Of a DNA stretch of 64,000 bases, positions 25,342-38,798 are shown in pieces. Under the pieces are notes generated by a model that was not told the origin of the DNA, searched no databases, and saw only the letters and a list, made by a program, of their open reading frames with translations. How positions within the stretch are numbered: the first letter of the stretch is position 1; every line of letters starts with the position of its first letter. Origin of the DNA: Rostratula benghalensis (taxonomy: Eukaryota; Chordata; Aves; Charadriiformes; Rostratulidae); assembly GCA_013399305.1 (NCBI GenBank), contig VXAI01000019.1, positions 5,849,504 through 5,913,503 on the forward strand. The letters run 5' to 3'. The position numbers were made by a program, and so were the translations under genes.

Positions 25342-27440
25342 AAGAGCAAAAGATGCTGATTGTGGTTTGAGTAATTTATAGAGAAACCCTGGCCATCTTT
25401 AAGAATTAGAAAATTGGAAAAGCACTTTGGTATTTTTAAGTTTTCCATTCACAGAGTCCAACCAAATAAAAATAGCGCATTTCTTCCAACAGACATGCAA
25501 AGAAAATATTTCACAATATATTTCCAAGTCATTATAGTAGATAGAGAAAAAGTTCCAATATTCCTATGGCAGCTGAAGAGAAGATCATTTACTGAGACGG
25601 TATCACTGGGCCAGTATCAGTGTGGACAGAAATCAGAGCGGAAGTTGGTGCCAATAATGTGAAGTCCAAGTTTACAGTGCATTGGGCTTGCTGAAGAACT
25701 CCCATGTGTGGATTCTCCCAAGTGCAAGGGACCATTTTCTACTTGGAGGCCAGATGGACAGATGGATGTACAGAGCAAGCATGTACAGGTGAACCTCATT
25801 TCACCAGGCAGCCATGCTAAAAACAACTGGAAATAAAGTATAGTGACTGGATTCCTAGTTGCCAGAGCTCACTCATATGCAGTGATCAGGAACTATGTCT
25901 CTCAAATCAAGCCAGGAAAAAAAAAACCCCAGTTATTTTTTCTGGTGTGAAAACATTTAATGAACCAATGATTAGTGTCACTCCTCATTAAATCAATAAG
26001 GAAAATACTAAGTCACTTTACCACTGTTCAGGCATTTGTGGACTGGCGGCAGAACACTACAGGGATTGTCCAAGATTCTTTTGTAAGCACCAAATATAAC
26101 ACATCTATAGGTAGCAACATTTAGTTAGCTTTCAAGTGGCTTTCCTATTTCCCATAATGAAAGAGAACCTCAGAAGCAATACTTATTCCTTCCTAACAAG
26201 CAAACTCCAATCTCACATTCACTGCGTTCAACAGAAGCAATGCTTAAAAAGAGTTCTAGGTATCAGAGGAGCAGATATTAGTAAAGCTATTAACCTCATT
26301 TAAATTAATCATGAATATTAATACCTTTCCAATAAATGAGTTACCCCATGTAGCTTCAGTGGACACAGCACAAACTTTTTTGTTGTTGTTCGATGGCATA
26401 TTATGGTTACAGTCACAAATGGCTGGTAGGGATTTTGCCAGCTGGCAAAGTTCGTATCTTTCAGGAAGAAAATACCTTTTCTTCCTCCCATCTGTGTTAC
26501 TGCGGATTCCAGATTTTCCAGTTCTCAATGAAATAAAATAACCACTAGTGCTAAGAATGCTCCCAGAAAGTTTAGAAATGATCAGACACAGGATTTGCAG
26601 TTATTTCTCATGTTACCCTCAGACAAAGAGATAAGCCACAGCACAAGCTCAAGACCTGTCCTTGCCACCCTCATGAGATACTTTTGTACCTCTGTGGCTT
26701 ATTACTTTGAGGTGCTAGAAAAATGGGAGAAACTTTATACTGACTTCAGTTGATAAATCTGCAGTTAGGAAAATGTAGATTTAGAAATTTGAATGTGTCA
26801 CATTTTCCACATGCACATAATTTTCCCAAATCCATGATCTTGCTGGTTCATTTTTCATGGGTAGTTTTCATTAAATAAACATGTTTCAGCATTCTTTCTA
26901 CATTTATTTCCACTTTTCCACATTTCTATATCATTGTATTAGTAATGATAAATCACTAATATAATGGAATGAACAATGTTTTTGTTAAAAATTCATCGCT
27001 TCCACCTCTGTGAAGAAATTTCATATTCTAAAGAGTATGAATAGACCTAAAAAAAGACATTAAAAATACCATTTAAAGTATAGAACTTGGAGTACAGAAA
27101 GAGACTTCAACCTTCCTTTTATTTTTTGAAAAACTAATGCATTTAATTAAAGGTTTAATTCTTTCTAAAGCTTTAATTTTCCCAACGAAATGCTCTGAGC
27201 TGGTGCTTTATGAAAATTCCACTGACGCGGCAGCCAGTTAAAATAACGTCCTTTCACTTAACTGCATTTAACTGGGATAAAGCAACACAAGATTTCATCG
27301 CTTCCAGCAGAGCCCGGCGATGGAGTGGCAAGCCCAGACTGCAACAGAAGGTCGCAGGTTCACACAAAGGCAACCCTCTCGCGTGGTAATGGGCCAAAAG
27401 TAGATCTGATTCGACTAGGTGCACCTGGGTTATGGTTGAT
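25342..27440. other. Unique AT-rich DNA
   Basis: No gene was recognised. Short open frames overlap on opposite strands at 26256-26541 without recognisable domains. A TGACTTCAGT motif at 26741-26750 may be a trace of the same kind of ancient repeat proposed at 9347, but it is too short to call. Confidence 0.5.
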
Positions 27441-28235
27441 AATCACTGAATCACAGACTATCAGGGATTGGAAGGGGCCTTGAAAGCTCATCCAGTCCCA
27501 TTCCCCTGCCACAGCAGGAACACCCAGAGCAGGTCCCACAGGAAGGTGTCCAGGAGGGGTTTGAATGTCTCCAGAGAAGGAGACTCCACAACCTCTCTGG
27601 GCAGCCCCTTCCAGTGCTCCCTCACCCTCACCATGAAGAAGTTTTTCCCCATATTTCAGTGGAACCTCCTCTGTTCCAGCTTGCACCCATTGCCCCTTGT
27701 CCTATCATAGGCCGTCGCTGAGAAGAGCCTGGCTCCATCCTCCTGACACTCACCATTTCCATATTTATAAACATTAATGAGGTCACCCCTCAGTCTCCTC
27801 TTCTCCAGGATAAAGAGACCCAGCTCCCTCAGCCTTTCCTCATACAGGAGATGCTCCGCTCCCCTAATCATCTTTGTGGCTCTGCCCTGGACTCTCTCCA
27901 GCAGTTCCCTGTTCCTCTGGAACTGAGGGGCCCAGCACTGGACACACTATTCCAGATGGGGTCTCACCAGGGCAGAGTGGAGGGGAAGGAGAACCTCTCT
28001 GGACCTACTGACCACCCCCCTTCTCCTACACCCCAGGATGCCATTGGCCTTCCTGGCCACCAGGGCACAGAGCTGGCTCATGGTCATCCTGCTGTCTACC
28101 AGGACCCCCAGGTCCCTTTCCCCATCACTGCTCTCCAACAGGGCAGTTCCCAACTTGTACTGGTACCTGCAGTTGTTCTTGGCCAGATGTAGGACACTTG
28201 TCCTTGTTAAATTTCATTAAATTTCTCTCTGCCCA
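27441..28235 (-). mobile_element. CR1 LINE, longest well-preserved copy, class A
   Basis: Minus-strand CR1 of about 795 bases, 5'-truncated near 28235 and ending near 27441 in an AATCACTGAATCACAGACTA tail. From 28153 to 27950 the minus strand encodes the ORF2 segment ESSDGERDLGVLVDSRMTMS ... [17 protein letters not shown]. It then meets a stop at 27949-27947 where a Tyr codon is expected (TAG for TAC). The same frame continues on the other side of the stop ([29 protein letters not shown]) to about 27660, where an apparent one-base deletion after the F-H codons shifts the frame. A nonsense change and a frameshift are thus the visible breaks in the retained part. The 3' half closely matches the plus-strand copy at 5828-6141. 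Confidence 0.96.
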
Positions 28236-31200
28236 GATTATACCCACTTTGGATCTAGCTGAGAGCAAGAAGAAGAGGAAAAGACCACGTATGATCTACT
28301 CTAAGGGTCTGCAGCTCATGAACAAAGACCAGAGTCCCGTAGACATCAGCAATGTTCTTCTTCCAGAGACACACTGGAAGCAGTTGTTTAGCAACAATTT
28401 ATGATGAGTGGAAATAACTTTAAAAGCCTTTAACTAGAAAATTATGTAGGCATGATTTCACCCAGAGGTATCTCAATATCAAGTCCAAAGTAAGGGAAGT
28501 AATAAGATAAAAGGTGTAATGTCACGATGTTAAATACTCTCCCTGATTATCAAGACAGAGTATGTAACTGAAATATTGTGACAGGCCACGCTCCTCACTA
28601 TTTTAGGGCCCATGATGAGGAGGTAAGAACAAATGGGTAAGTAGCAATTACAGGGCTCAGCAATTCCTTCCAGTGCTCAGATTTTTGCCTATGTGATGAA
28701 TATTTCAGATATTCATCCCGCGATCTTTACATTCTTCACTGACAGGGAGACAAGATGCATTTTGCATCTGCTAAAGACTTCTGATTGGCACATATGTTGA
28801 AAGACTGGCCCAAGATTGAAAGACAGAGTGTTCTTCAAAAGCTGTAGCCATGAAATATTTATTCTTTTCTCTTTCATAGAAATGCATTTGATGACTATAT
28901 GACATAAAGTGCCCCTAATAGCTCTGGACAAAATTATATGGCTCTAAAGACTATTAAACTATTATTCTTGGAGGGTGGAAAAGGCTTTATTTGACACATA
29001 TGATCACAATAGTATTAGCAAGGGTTTGTTTACAACCTCCCCTGAAAAAAATGCGGGACATTATCAAGTGCTTTTTGCACTGGCACATTCAAATCTGACA
29101 ATCACAAATGGCAGCAATGATATTTGTGATATATTTAGTAGGTACTTTATCCCACAATCTTTTGAATGAGCTGTTCATTAATTTTTAAAAACTTTAAGTA
29201 TTCAACTAAGGGCAAGTGAATACTAATGACACTCTTCAAAATATGTTTTGTTTGTATCTAAGTGTATATATTTTATAGAGTAAGTCATAGACACACGAAT
29301 CCCCAAATGTGATTGAAATCTCTGAAGTCAGCTGAAAAAGCAAAGACGCTCATACATACATAATGTCTAGGATGACAACCTGAAAATTATGTGAAAACAA
29401 AGAGGCTCTTTTCTAAAAGTAGAACGAAAAATTTCTGATAAAAAGACCTAGGAGGCATTGCTGCATCATAGAAACTGTTATCTTATGTATTTCACGTGAA
29501 ACTTTGTAGGACGCCTTTACCTGCAAACATTATAGCATACTAAAAATCTTACAAAAACTTAGAAACCTGATAAAATGCTAACAAGATAAATGAATACACT
29601 TATCAGCCCATAAAGCACGTTATCTCATTTACAACCCTATGCTTTTCATAACCCTCCTGCTACTGCCAGTCCCTCGGTTGTATTTGCCATTGCATTGTTG
29701 CTTCTCACTGTCCACGGCTGAAGAAATGCTGTGAAGTCACGCAATGCTTCCTAAAGTGGACTGAAAATGAGTTCCTGAGAATTCACTTTATCTTTCCCTT
29801 CCAAAGGGGTAACTGCTGTGTTAAATACTTTCGTTTGCCAGCGCGGCCAGAAGAAGGGTGAAAAAACCCAACGCAGCAAGCCAAAGTAAATTAAGCAGTG
29901 GCATCCTGCCCAAATCAATCACAGACATTACCCTTTAAACAGTGAATTGAAACCAGCAGAGTGTAGTTTAATAGGCACAAGAAGAATTTTTGTTTTGGAA
30001 AGTCACTTTGCTTAAAAGACCTTTTAATATACTATAGGCGGTCGTTCAAACCTTGCACGTTGAGTGAAATATACTGCTAATTAGGCATATAAGAACCCAC
30101 TTAAAAAAAAAACAGGTCTGAAAGTTCAAAATGGTGTGGAAGCAGGAAGGGCTACGTTAAAACAAGAAGTGACAGCAAATATTGCTTCCTCTGGATTCAG
30201 ACGTCCTCTGAATAGGCTGCTAGATTTGCTGTGAGTATTTTGTGGAAGGGACAATGCTCACTACTGGAATTTGGCATGTTCTCCCCTCCTTTCCAAATAC
30301 CAGGAATCCATTTTAGGTTATCAAGATTCCAGTCTACCGATTCTTACGAGGTTGAATTTTCCTGTTTGAGCAGTAAAACATGGATTGCTATTTGGTTCTG
30401 TAGACTGGAAAAAAAAATATTTTGATGAGCAGTATAACCACAGAGTTTGACATACAGTTGCTTTACTACTTTAACAGAAACTGAATAGCATATTTCAACC
30501 ATCATTTTTTAGGGAGAACAATAAAACCAGCTATTTCCACCTTGCAAAGGTCTTGTAACAGTGTGTAAATGCCTTGATCAACCAAGCCCTAGAGGGCCTC
30601 CGAGTAGTTTGCTATCTTGGAAGGCAAAAGAGATGGTGAAAAGGATGGGCAGGGGAGTCTGTTCAGGAAGTCCCCTGCCAGTGAGTGGAAGGCAATGTGT
30701 GTTGATCCTTATGCTTATTTTCTTTTTTTTCCCCCCTAAAGAGCAAAAAGGAATTAACAGTATCTCTTAGCAAGCTAAAACAGTGCGGCTAGCGGGATCA
30801 TCAGCATCTTGGATAAGGTCTCGCTACCCAGCTGGATAGGGGACCAAGCCATGAAACTTGAGAATTGCAAACTGTGAGTGTGTTTTTACTGCAGGAGGTA
30901 GGAAGCGGCCAGCTGGCCGAGCGCTTGCTTCCCCAAGACACCAAAGAGGAGAGTAAACAGTTATGGTTCCACAGTGGGGATGGAGTAATTAGATATTGTG
31001 TGTTGCAGCCTTTCCCTGCTGTTCTTTTTTGTTTCTCCTTTCAATAAAGTCCTCTTGGCTAAGCCATCTGATTCATATTTGCAAGGAGAGAAAATTAGCT
31101 GACTGAGCAACAGAAAGGCTATTTTAATTTCCCTCAATTTTCCGTGTGGGCGTTTGAGCTGCTGTTTATTACGCCTGAAATTTGGGACTGGCTGCTGCTG

Positions 31201-34200
31201 CTGCTAATCACGCCGCTAAGTGGGTGACAAGGCTGGCCAAGGACGATCACTCATGAACAACCAGGTGAAATTCAGGTAGCGTTATCAACTGTGAACCCAC
31301 ACAAGCACCAGACAAAAACCTAAGTAACAACTGATGTCCATTCCCCACACGACTTCTGGTGGGTGTTCCCTTTTTTCCACATAAACACGTGGTATGGTGT
31401 CTCATTGGAGATTTGTCTCACGGAATTCAAGGTGTCTAAACTGCATCATCTTTTCAATCAGATCAGTTCTTTTGTTTTTATCAAATGTAATTCTCTGACA
31501 AATATCAAGGCTTGTAAAACTTGATAAAATTCTTAAATCCCCTTCTATATCTAGCTCCCTAGTATTTATTTAGTTGGTCACTGCTTTGAGACGTTACAGG
31601 ATTTGCACGAGAAAAACAGAGTACATCTATATATTTTAAAAACCTAAATGTACTACTACTAAATAAATGTGCTAACTAATAAATTGTTATCATGCAACAT
31701 CTAATTTACTTAAATATATCTAATGTATTGATGGTAATTGCTAAGATACGCAGTATGTATTATAAATACTTCATACTCCTTTTTGTATTTTTGGGTGCAT
31801 GTTCAACATTTCGGCTCTCCTTTTGGGTTTAATTTCTTACATTGCTGCAGTTCTTCTGTTTGTATTGGCAGAGAAGCAATATAAGTGAGTGATTCCAAAG
31901 TCAATGGAAGATTTTCATTCCCATTGTGATAACTGATCAGACATCGTTACACTGCACAGAGGCTTCATTTCTGTGATAGCTTCAGGATTCACAGGTGGCA
32001 GCAGAACCACAATACGAGTGAAAACATCTGGATTAAACAAAAAAGAAAGAAATTCTACTTCACAGTGCCATGCTTTAGGCTTATAGCAAACGGGATCAAA
32101 GATTTCACCCAAGTTTTGCTCAATTTTACAAAATGACTCTTTATCTTGGATAAGGAACATTATGCTTCTTCCTCATGCTGAATGTCTTGTGCATTTCTTG
32201 ACTCACACCCTCTTCTTTTCTAGATGTCTTTCCTGATGTTGGCTTTGGACTGCCTGATGGATGAAAGCCACATGGCAGAAACTGGATCCAGGGAAGCAGA
32301 TATTGTGCTCGCTGACGTAGGAAGCACTTCCTAGCAGCCAACATCTACTCCTGTATGTAATTAAAGGGGGCATTGCTTCAATTGCTGCCAAAGGTTATAT
32401 CTATCATCAGCAATTAAAGTAGCCCAACAGAAGGAAATCTGTGTCCAAGCGTTGGTGCTCAGGTCCTAATATCCACGTTTCATGGAGGATGCACTTCTCC
32501 ATGCACCTGTGGATTGGTCCCATGGACCAAACACCCATTGTGGTAGGGGTGCCTCAGGTGCACTTTGGTCCACCTTCTAGCTCCATTTTAATCCATTTCA
32601 GGCATTGTGGATAGCAACTGAATATGAACCAAACCTGAACAGCAGGCGGATCGGTAGATTTAGTCCAAAACCACACAGCCTGGTCCCAACAAAGGCACTA
32701 GTATGGAGAGACTCAAAGATGAATGTAATCTCATAGTCTGCTTTAATTTTCACTGATGTTGCACACTTGGCTTGCAAAACCAACAATAAGCCTTTTCTTC
32801 TTTATGTAACAATATTATGCCTAAAAATCTCTGTATACTCTTTGCTGGAATCATCTATGTGTGACTACCTCTGGACTGCACGACAGAGAAGTTTTTCCTG
32901 GGTCCAGTTGGAGCACCAGACTGAAGGTACTAATAAAGTGCAGCTGCTTGACTTCTGAGCAGGTTGCTGGAGACTGGCCAGAAAGCAGGGAACTGCATTT
33001 CACTTCCAGGTAAAATTCATTTTTTCCAAGACCTGATTTGCGTTTCATTTGGATCAACAAAAGGTCTCTAGCAAGACTTAAATAAGCATATTTAATTATC
33101 AAAAATGTTCATTTTTCACCCAGTTCACCTCTTTGGCTCACCCAAAACACAGCCTGTTCTTGTACATCCTCCTTCCTCAGGTCTTCTAACCACGGGCAAT
33201 GAGAGCACCGTGTGTTTTTCACAACCATCTTACATGTAATTTCTCATTATGCGACAAAATGCACATTCACCAGTCCATGCAATGACGGGGAACAGGATTT
33301 TGACTCCAAGCAAAGGTTGGGCATGAATTATCTAGGAGATCAACAGCACAGAATAGGAAGGTAAAACTCTTCTGCTAAGTCACTTATTTCTGTGGAGTCT
33401 TTTCTCCTAAAATTCTATTTTTGAGCCAGGTTAGTCATATTTACAAGAAAATGGCAAGGTTCTTTGTTTCTTTTGCTGGCTGTGCTTATGAAGCCATAAA
33501 CACTGTGCCAGTAGACAAATTGTTGTTTCCTCCTGTGATGAAGGACTTTCTTCTTCCTTTCCCTTCTTTCTTTTCTTGCCTTTCTTTTTTAATGCTGGCA
33601 AATAATACATTATTAGCCCTGAGAAAGGCATACACAAATTAAAGGAGAAGCATCCAATGGAATGATTATATATACTTTTTTCTTTGGGAAAAAACTATTA
33701 TTGCTTACTTTGTAAAGGATGTGCTCTTCATAATAACTTATTAGCATTTTCCCCTTTCATGGAAGAATAATGGATTGTAATTTAAGTCTCAGTCAATATT
33801 TATTGTGACTCATACTCTATTAGTGATAAAATCGTAAGTCATCTCTTTTAAAGACAGCTATACTTACTGAAACATTTGAGTTCCTTCTACATAAAATGAA
33901 TAGTGACAACCAAGTCCCTGGTGGATTGCAAAGAGCCTCCAGAATTTCCTCCAGTCCCTTCAAGTCTTCTTATTTCCTTTTCTTTTCTTTTTGGCAGGGA
34001 TTTATTAGGTGAAAAGAGCTGTCACGATATCACAACTGTGTTTATGATGGAAATGTCTTTTGAAAGAAAATGTTCATAAAGCTCTAGATGCATCTGTTGT
34101 TACCCAGATTTTTGCTCTTTCTACAGACAGATCCCCTTGACTGTCGACCTTTTATTCTCAATTTAGTTTTAATAATCTGTTTTGTTTTATAGGAGAGCAA

Positions 34201-37200
34201 CAAGAATGGGGTTATGTATATCGAACTTAATTCTCATAATTTAGCTAAGAATTAATCCATTAATTGCTTTGAAGATCAAAGCCTCAGACTGGCATGGGAA
34301 GCTTACTGAAAGCCAGTACAGAACATAAGCATGGGCTTTATGTGCACAGATGCAATGGTGAAAGTGCTCAAATACCTTCTGTATCAGTCTATGACTATAC
34401 ACAAAGCTTCTGATACAGAGAGTTTAAGTTTGTCCAAGTCAAGGATAATAGATGCATGGGTCAAAACAGCCAGTTCTTCATCCAGAGGCAGGAGAGACAC
34501 TTTCTAGCAAAAAACAAAACAAAAACAAAAAAAAAAAAGAAAAAAAAAGGATCCATTTTAGAGATCCACAAGAATCCCATTATGAAAGTGTAGCAATAGT
34601 CCAATTAGACCTTGAAATGAATGGGTGTTTTATCTAACTCTTAAAGCGCTCTCCTTTCCGACTGGCATCACTTTTCCCTGGTTTCAACTTGTGCTTGTGC
34701 ATCTTTATGCAACAGCTGCGTTGTTTCTCCTTAGTGTACTGGAATCTTAGGTTCCTCCACAGAGAATAAGACACACAACTGAGTTTTAGACAAAAAAACA
34801 AAAAACAAACCAAAACAAATGGCAGCTTTCACTCTGTGGTCTGTTCTCTGATTTGTTCTCACATGTTCTCAGCAATCTCCAAAGAGGCAACACTTGGAAG
34901 GGAAGATATATCATTTTTGGTGATTATAGATTTTCTGTGCCCAGTATAATGAGCGAGATAGCGTATGAGTGTTTATATTGCTGAACGCTATAATGAACTG
35001 TTTCGCTGCCTTTCTCCCCCACTGTCAGACAGCAGGTTGGCCAAAGGGCCAAAAGAGGGTTCAAAAAAAGACGAGAGAATACGTGAAGAATTGAATCTAT
35101 CTTTCCCCCTTGATGTATTCTTATATTCCACCCTTCTAACTACACAGAAAGATTATATTGAGCATTTCAGAAAAGTGCTACACCCCTAGAAGACTCCCAA
35201 ACAAGATATTTCCATTAAAATTTGTACTTTCTTTATATTTAGAGACATTTTAAGAGAAACTCATTTAAATAAGAAATTTGTAATTAAAAAATGTTCTTAT
35301 TGTCTGTATAAAAACATTAGCTATACAGTTCAAAAATGAAGTTATGCCTGAAAAGAAAACTCATTACTTAAAACTAATACCAGTATTTTGTGTGAAAAGA
35401 GGATGGATAAGTTCCTTATAATTATTTTCTCTAAGAAAATTGTACGTGATTGATTATATTTCTTCTTTCCTTGTATTTAAAAAAATAATACAGAAAATGT
35501 TCGTTGTTTATAATAAGTTTGAATTATTATTATTGGTATTATTAAGCATAATTATTGATGTTCTTTTTAATTTATAATAAACACAAAGCATATGACTGGG
35601 AATTCCCTTGTGAGCAAGCCTGACATTCAGGAATACTATTACCCATTTATATTTCCACTAATGGAATTATGACAATTTTTATAATGTCTTTACTACTTGA
35701 TTCTATTTTATATATATGTTTCTCTTAATTAGTTGTTGCCTACCATATCTATCTTATGGTAAATATATAGGAAAGATGTTGTGTCTTGCTGCACAGCTGA
35801 ACAAGTTCCGAGTAGAGTAGCAACCTTATCTCTTGGATGCTTTCTGGACATCTTTTGTACCTTTTTATTAGTAAAAACTGCCAAAGTTAAAGGAGTTTTG
35901 ATACCTGTTAAAGCGAGATAGTATCTTCCTCCTTAAAATAAAAGATTACTTTGCTCCAAAGCTAATTCTGAAAATCAGCTGGAGAGGGTCCAGAGCAGCT
36001 GAATTCAAGTGACAAATAAGAAGAAAATAAGGCCTTAAGTCCCCCTTCCACCCAATTTAAATGAAAATCTTTACATGGGGTGTTTATTCATTGTTTCATA
36101 CGTAGATAATCCTTTGCAAATGGTAAAGAAGTCGAAATTAGAAAAATAGTAAGCCATAATACCACTGGGAGTCATTTACTTGGACTTCACTTGCCTAAAA
36201 TTACTACAATTATTAAATGTGTTGGAAAGAAATAATGAAACGCTACATCGTCTCTGCAAAAATGTACAAATTATATTTCCTGCTACAGAAATTGTTTGAG
36301 AGATATAAAGGACCATTATGTCATGATTCAGCAACAATTTACTTGCAATTTAATAGCGAATTAGATTCATACACTATCTTTTATTGCCAACTGGATAGGA
36401 AAAAAAAAAAAAAAAGAAGAAAAAAAAGGAGAGTCTCTGTGTCCAGAGAGAGATTTTGAAATTGGCACATTTGCTGGTTCTTAAATTGATGTGTTTTGCC
36501 AATAGTATTCCCATGAGTATGTGGTAGCCCAGTGATCTCCTAACTACTCTGGACTTCCTGAGGCCACGTGGTCTTTCAGTGCATCCATTCATGGTGCCCA
36601 ACAAGCCTGAAATGCTCTTCAGAAGATGATTTCTGGGAAGGGCTCTGCCAGACCAAAGAGCTCTAGATAAAACTTGGATTCACGCTGCAAACTGTGGACA
36701 CTGATTTGAAATTAAATTGTGAGTGATGATCAGTCAATGACCATTTCCATAATCACCCTGCCATCGGTAATTTATCAAGGTAAGTGTCCCTGATGTCACA
36801 CAGCCTGCGTAACTCAGGGACAGAAGCACAAGCTGTGATTTTAAACTGTATTTCTAAGCATATTTAAAAAGATTACCAACAGCAAAATAATCTATATGAT
36901 GCTCTGAGCAACTAAAGATCAGCCAGGAGTGTAATACAGTAATTCTGACAAAAAATTTCCCTAGAAAAAGGTGACAATTTTATCCTTGGAACATTTAAAT
37001 GAAAATTTTCTTATCAGATGGTTAAGCATAATTTGCCAGTATGCTCTGGAACAAAATAACTTGCTGGGTAAAGCAATCTGTCAAAGAAACTCATATTAAA
37101 TCTACTAGACCCTTTAAAAAGATGTGTATTTCCTCTTCCTATGTTATTACATATCAACTGCAGCTCAGTGATTTTTGGTTTGCTTCATATTTTGTTAGCA

Positions 37201-38508
37201 CAGTAGAAAGGCGCCATATAGGCAAGCATCTAGTATTTGACAAACGTTCTCTAGTGACATGCTTTTTTCTACACACAAAACATTAATGAAAAAATGAAGT
37301 CTAAATTGCCACAGTTACCTTTATATGCCAGGCAGAAGTAAAAGGCTAAAAAATATGCACAGACAACATGGATATGAACTAGGTCCAGAAGTACTCTTTT
37401 TGGTATTTGCAGCAGCTAATTTATGCATTTAACTATGGGTTTCTGACCTGGGAGCCAAGTGGGAAGAGACAGGCTGTGTGAATCCACTCCTGGAGCAGCC
37501 TCTCCCTCCCCAGTGACGACAGCGAGAGCGTAGTGAGTTGAACTCACACACATACACCCCTTCCCCCCCTTAAATTGGATACCTAAAGCAGATGGACTGA
37601 ACACCTGCCTTCGTTTTCCATGGAATTTCGATGGCACTTTGAGGAAGGTCTTTTGCAATAGGAGGGGATTCCGCTGACCTGAACGAAGTATTACAAACAT
37701 TGCAACAATAACCTGATGCAGCCAAGCTCATCCCCAGAATTCCCTTTCCCTCTTTTTCATTTGCAGTTTCCAAATGGCAGGTTCATATTTAAGATAAGGA
37801 AGAACATCTTCCTTTGATCTGTGGTTTCTGAGCTGTCCCGTTGCCACAAAATGTGTACCATTCCGTGGGCTCAATTCCAACAACTTTGGCATAAAATCTG
37901 AATTACAGAGACAGAAACCTTTCTTCTGACCTTAAAAGCAATGCAAAAATAAACAGACACTATAAAGCAATTTTCCTGAACCTCTTCTGGCTAAGACAAG
38001 AGCAAAACTTTCCTACAGTTTTACTTAAGAGTTTCAAGGTTTCAAACAAATATTTAAATTCACAACTACGAGTTAATTTTTAAAAATCCCTGCAGTAATA
38101 GACAATATATGTGTAATATTGGTACATAAATAGATTTGCAGTACATCCCATCCTGTCATCAGGTATTTATCTTACTGTATAAATTGAATGATATTCTTCT
38201 GGCTCACTCATACAAGTGCCTTAAGTAGTCATTTGGAAGGGAGAGGACACCGTGAGTATAGACGTGATGTCTTCAAGATAAAAAGCGGTGTTACTTTGTT
38301 TTCCTTGTTTCCAAATAACAAAAGGCAGAACTGGCAGAACAAAAGTCAGTTCCTGGCTTTTTCAGGAGAAGTAGGTGGGTAACTCTGCCTCTGCAGGAGG
38401 GTGGGCCATGCTGGCCACCAATGCTGACCACACACAGGAGTGCATGCAGCCAACCTGTAAAAGATGTATTCCAGGTGTGGAATTTAACTGTGCAAAATAA
38501 CACTTTTT
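28236..38508. other. 10-kb CR1-free interval, unique DNA
   Basis: No gene, RNA gene or transposon was recognised. Low-complexity tracts: A-rich 34509-34548, A16 at 36400-36415, and TATTAT-rich DNA near 35525-35580. A (CTG)5-like run lies near 31191. High-complexity stretches at about 29640-30070 and 30950-31260 contain TAATTA/TAATTAG-type sites and could be conserved non-coding elements; this is an impression of composition only. A polypyrimidine tract followed by GGCAG at about 33965-33998 resembles a 3' splice site, but no exon is recognisable behind it. Confidence 0.5.
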
Positions 38509-38798
38509 ATAATAGAGGGGTTTAGGTTTGAAGGGACCTTAAAGATCATGCAGTTCCAACCCCCTGCCCTGGGCAGGGACACCTCCCACCAGACCAGGTT
38601 GCTCTAAGCCCCATCCAGCCTGGCCTTGAACCCCTCCAGGGTTGGGGAAGCCACAGCTTCTCTGGGCAGCCTGTTCCAGTGCCTCATCACCCTCATAGCA
38701 AAGAATTTCTTCCTAATATCTAATGTACCTCTCCCCTCTCTCAGTTTGAAGCCATTACCCCTCATCCTATAATTCTATGCCTTTATAAAAGGTAGGAG
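38509..38798 (-). mobile_element. CR1 LINE 3' fragment, class C
   Basis: Minus-strand CR1. It starts with the 3' terminal block (GGTTTGAAGGGACCTTAAAG) and passes through CCCTGCCCTGGGCAGGGACA and CAGCCTGGCCTTGAACCCCT. The C-terminal coding block follows (reverse of TGCCCAGAGAAGCTGTGGCT), and it stops near GCCTTTATAAAAGGT at 38798. The terminal octamer tail is nearly lost, with only ATAATAGAGGG left. It is 5'-truncated, about 290 bases long. Confidence 0.92.

Noticed and set aside
27360..27686. 108-codon minus-strand frame as a gene
   Set aside because: It is an out-of-frame reading of the CR1 ORF2 C-terminus and 3' UTR; the mirrored frame at 5897-6262 arises the same way.
35970..36030. CTGGAGAGGGTCCAGAGCAG resembling the CR1 ERVQ codons
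   Set aside because: Similarity lasts about 20 bases and neither side continues as CR1.
36400..36428. A-rich tract as a retrocopy tail
   Set aside because: Only a short unrecognised open frame precedes it; simple sequence is sufficient.
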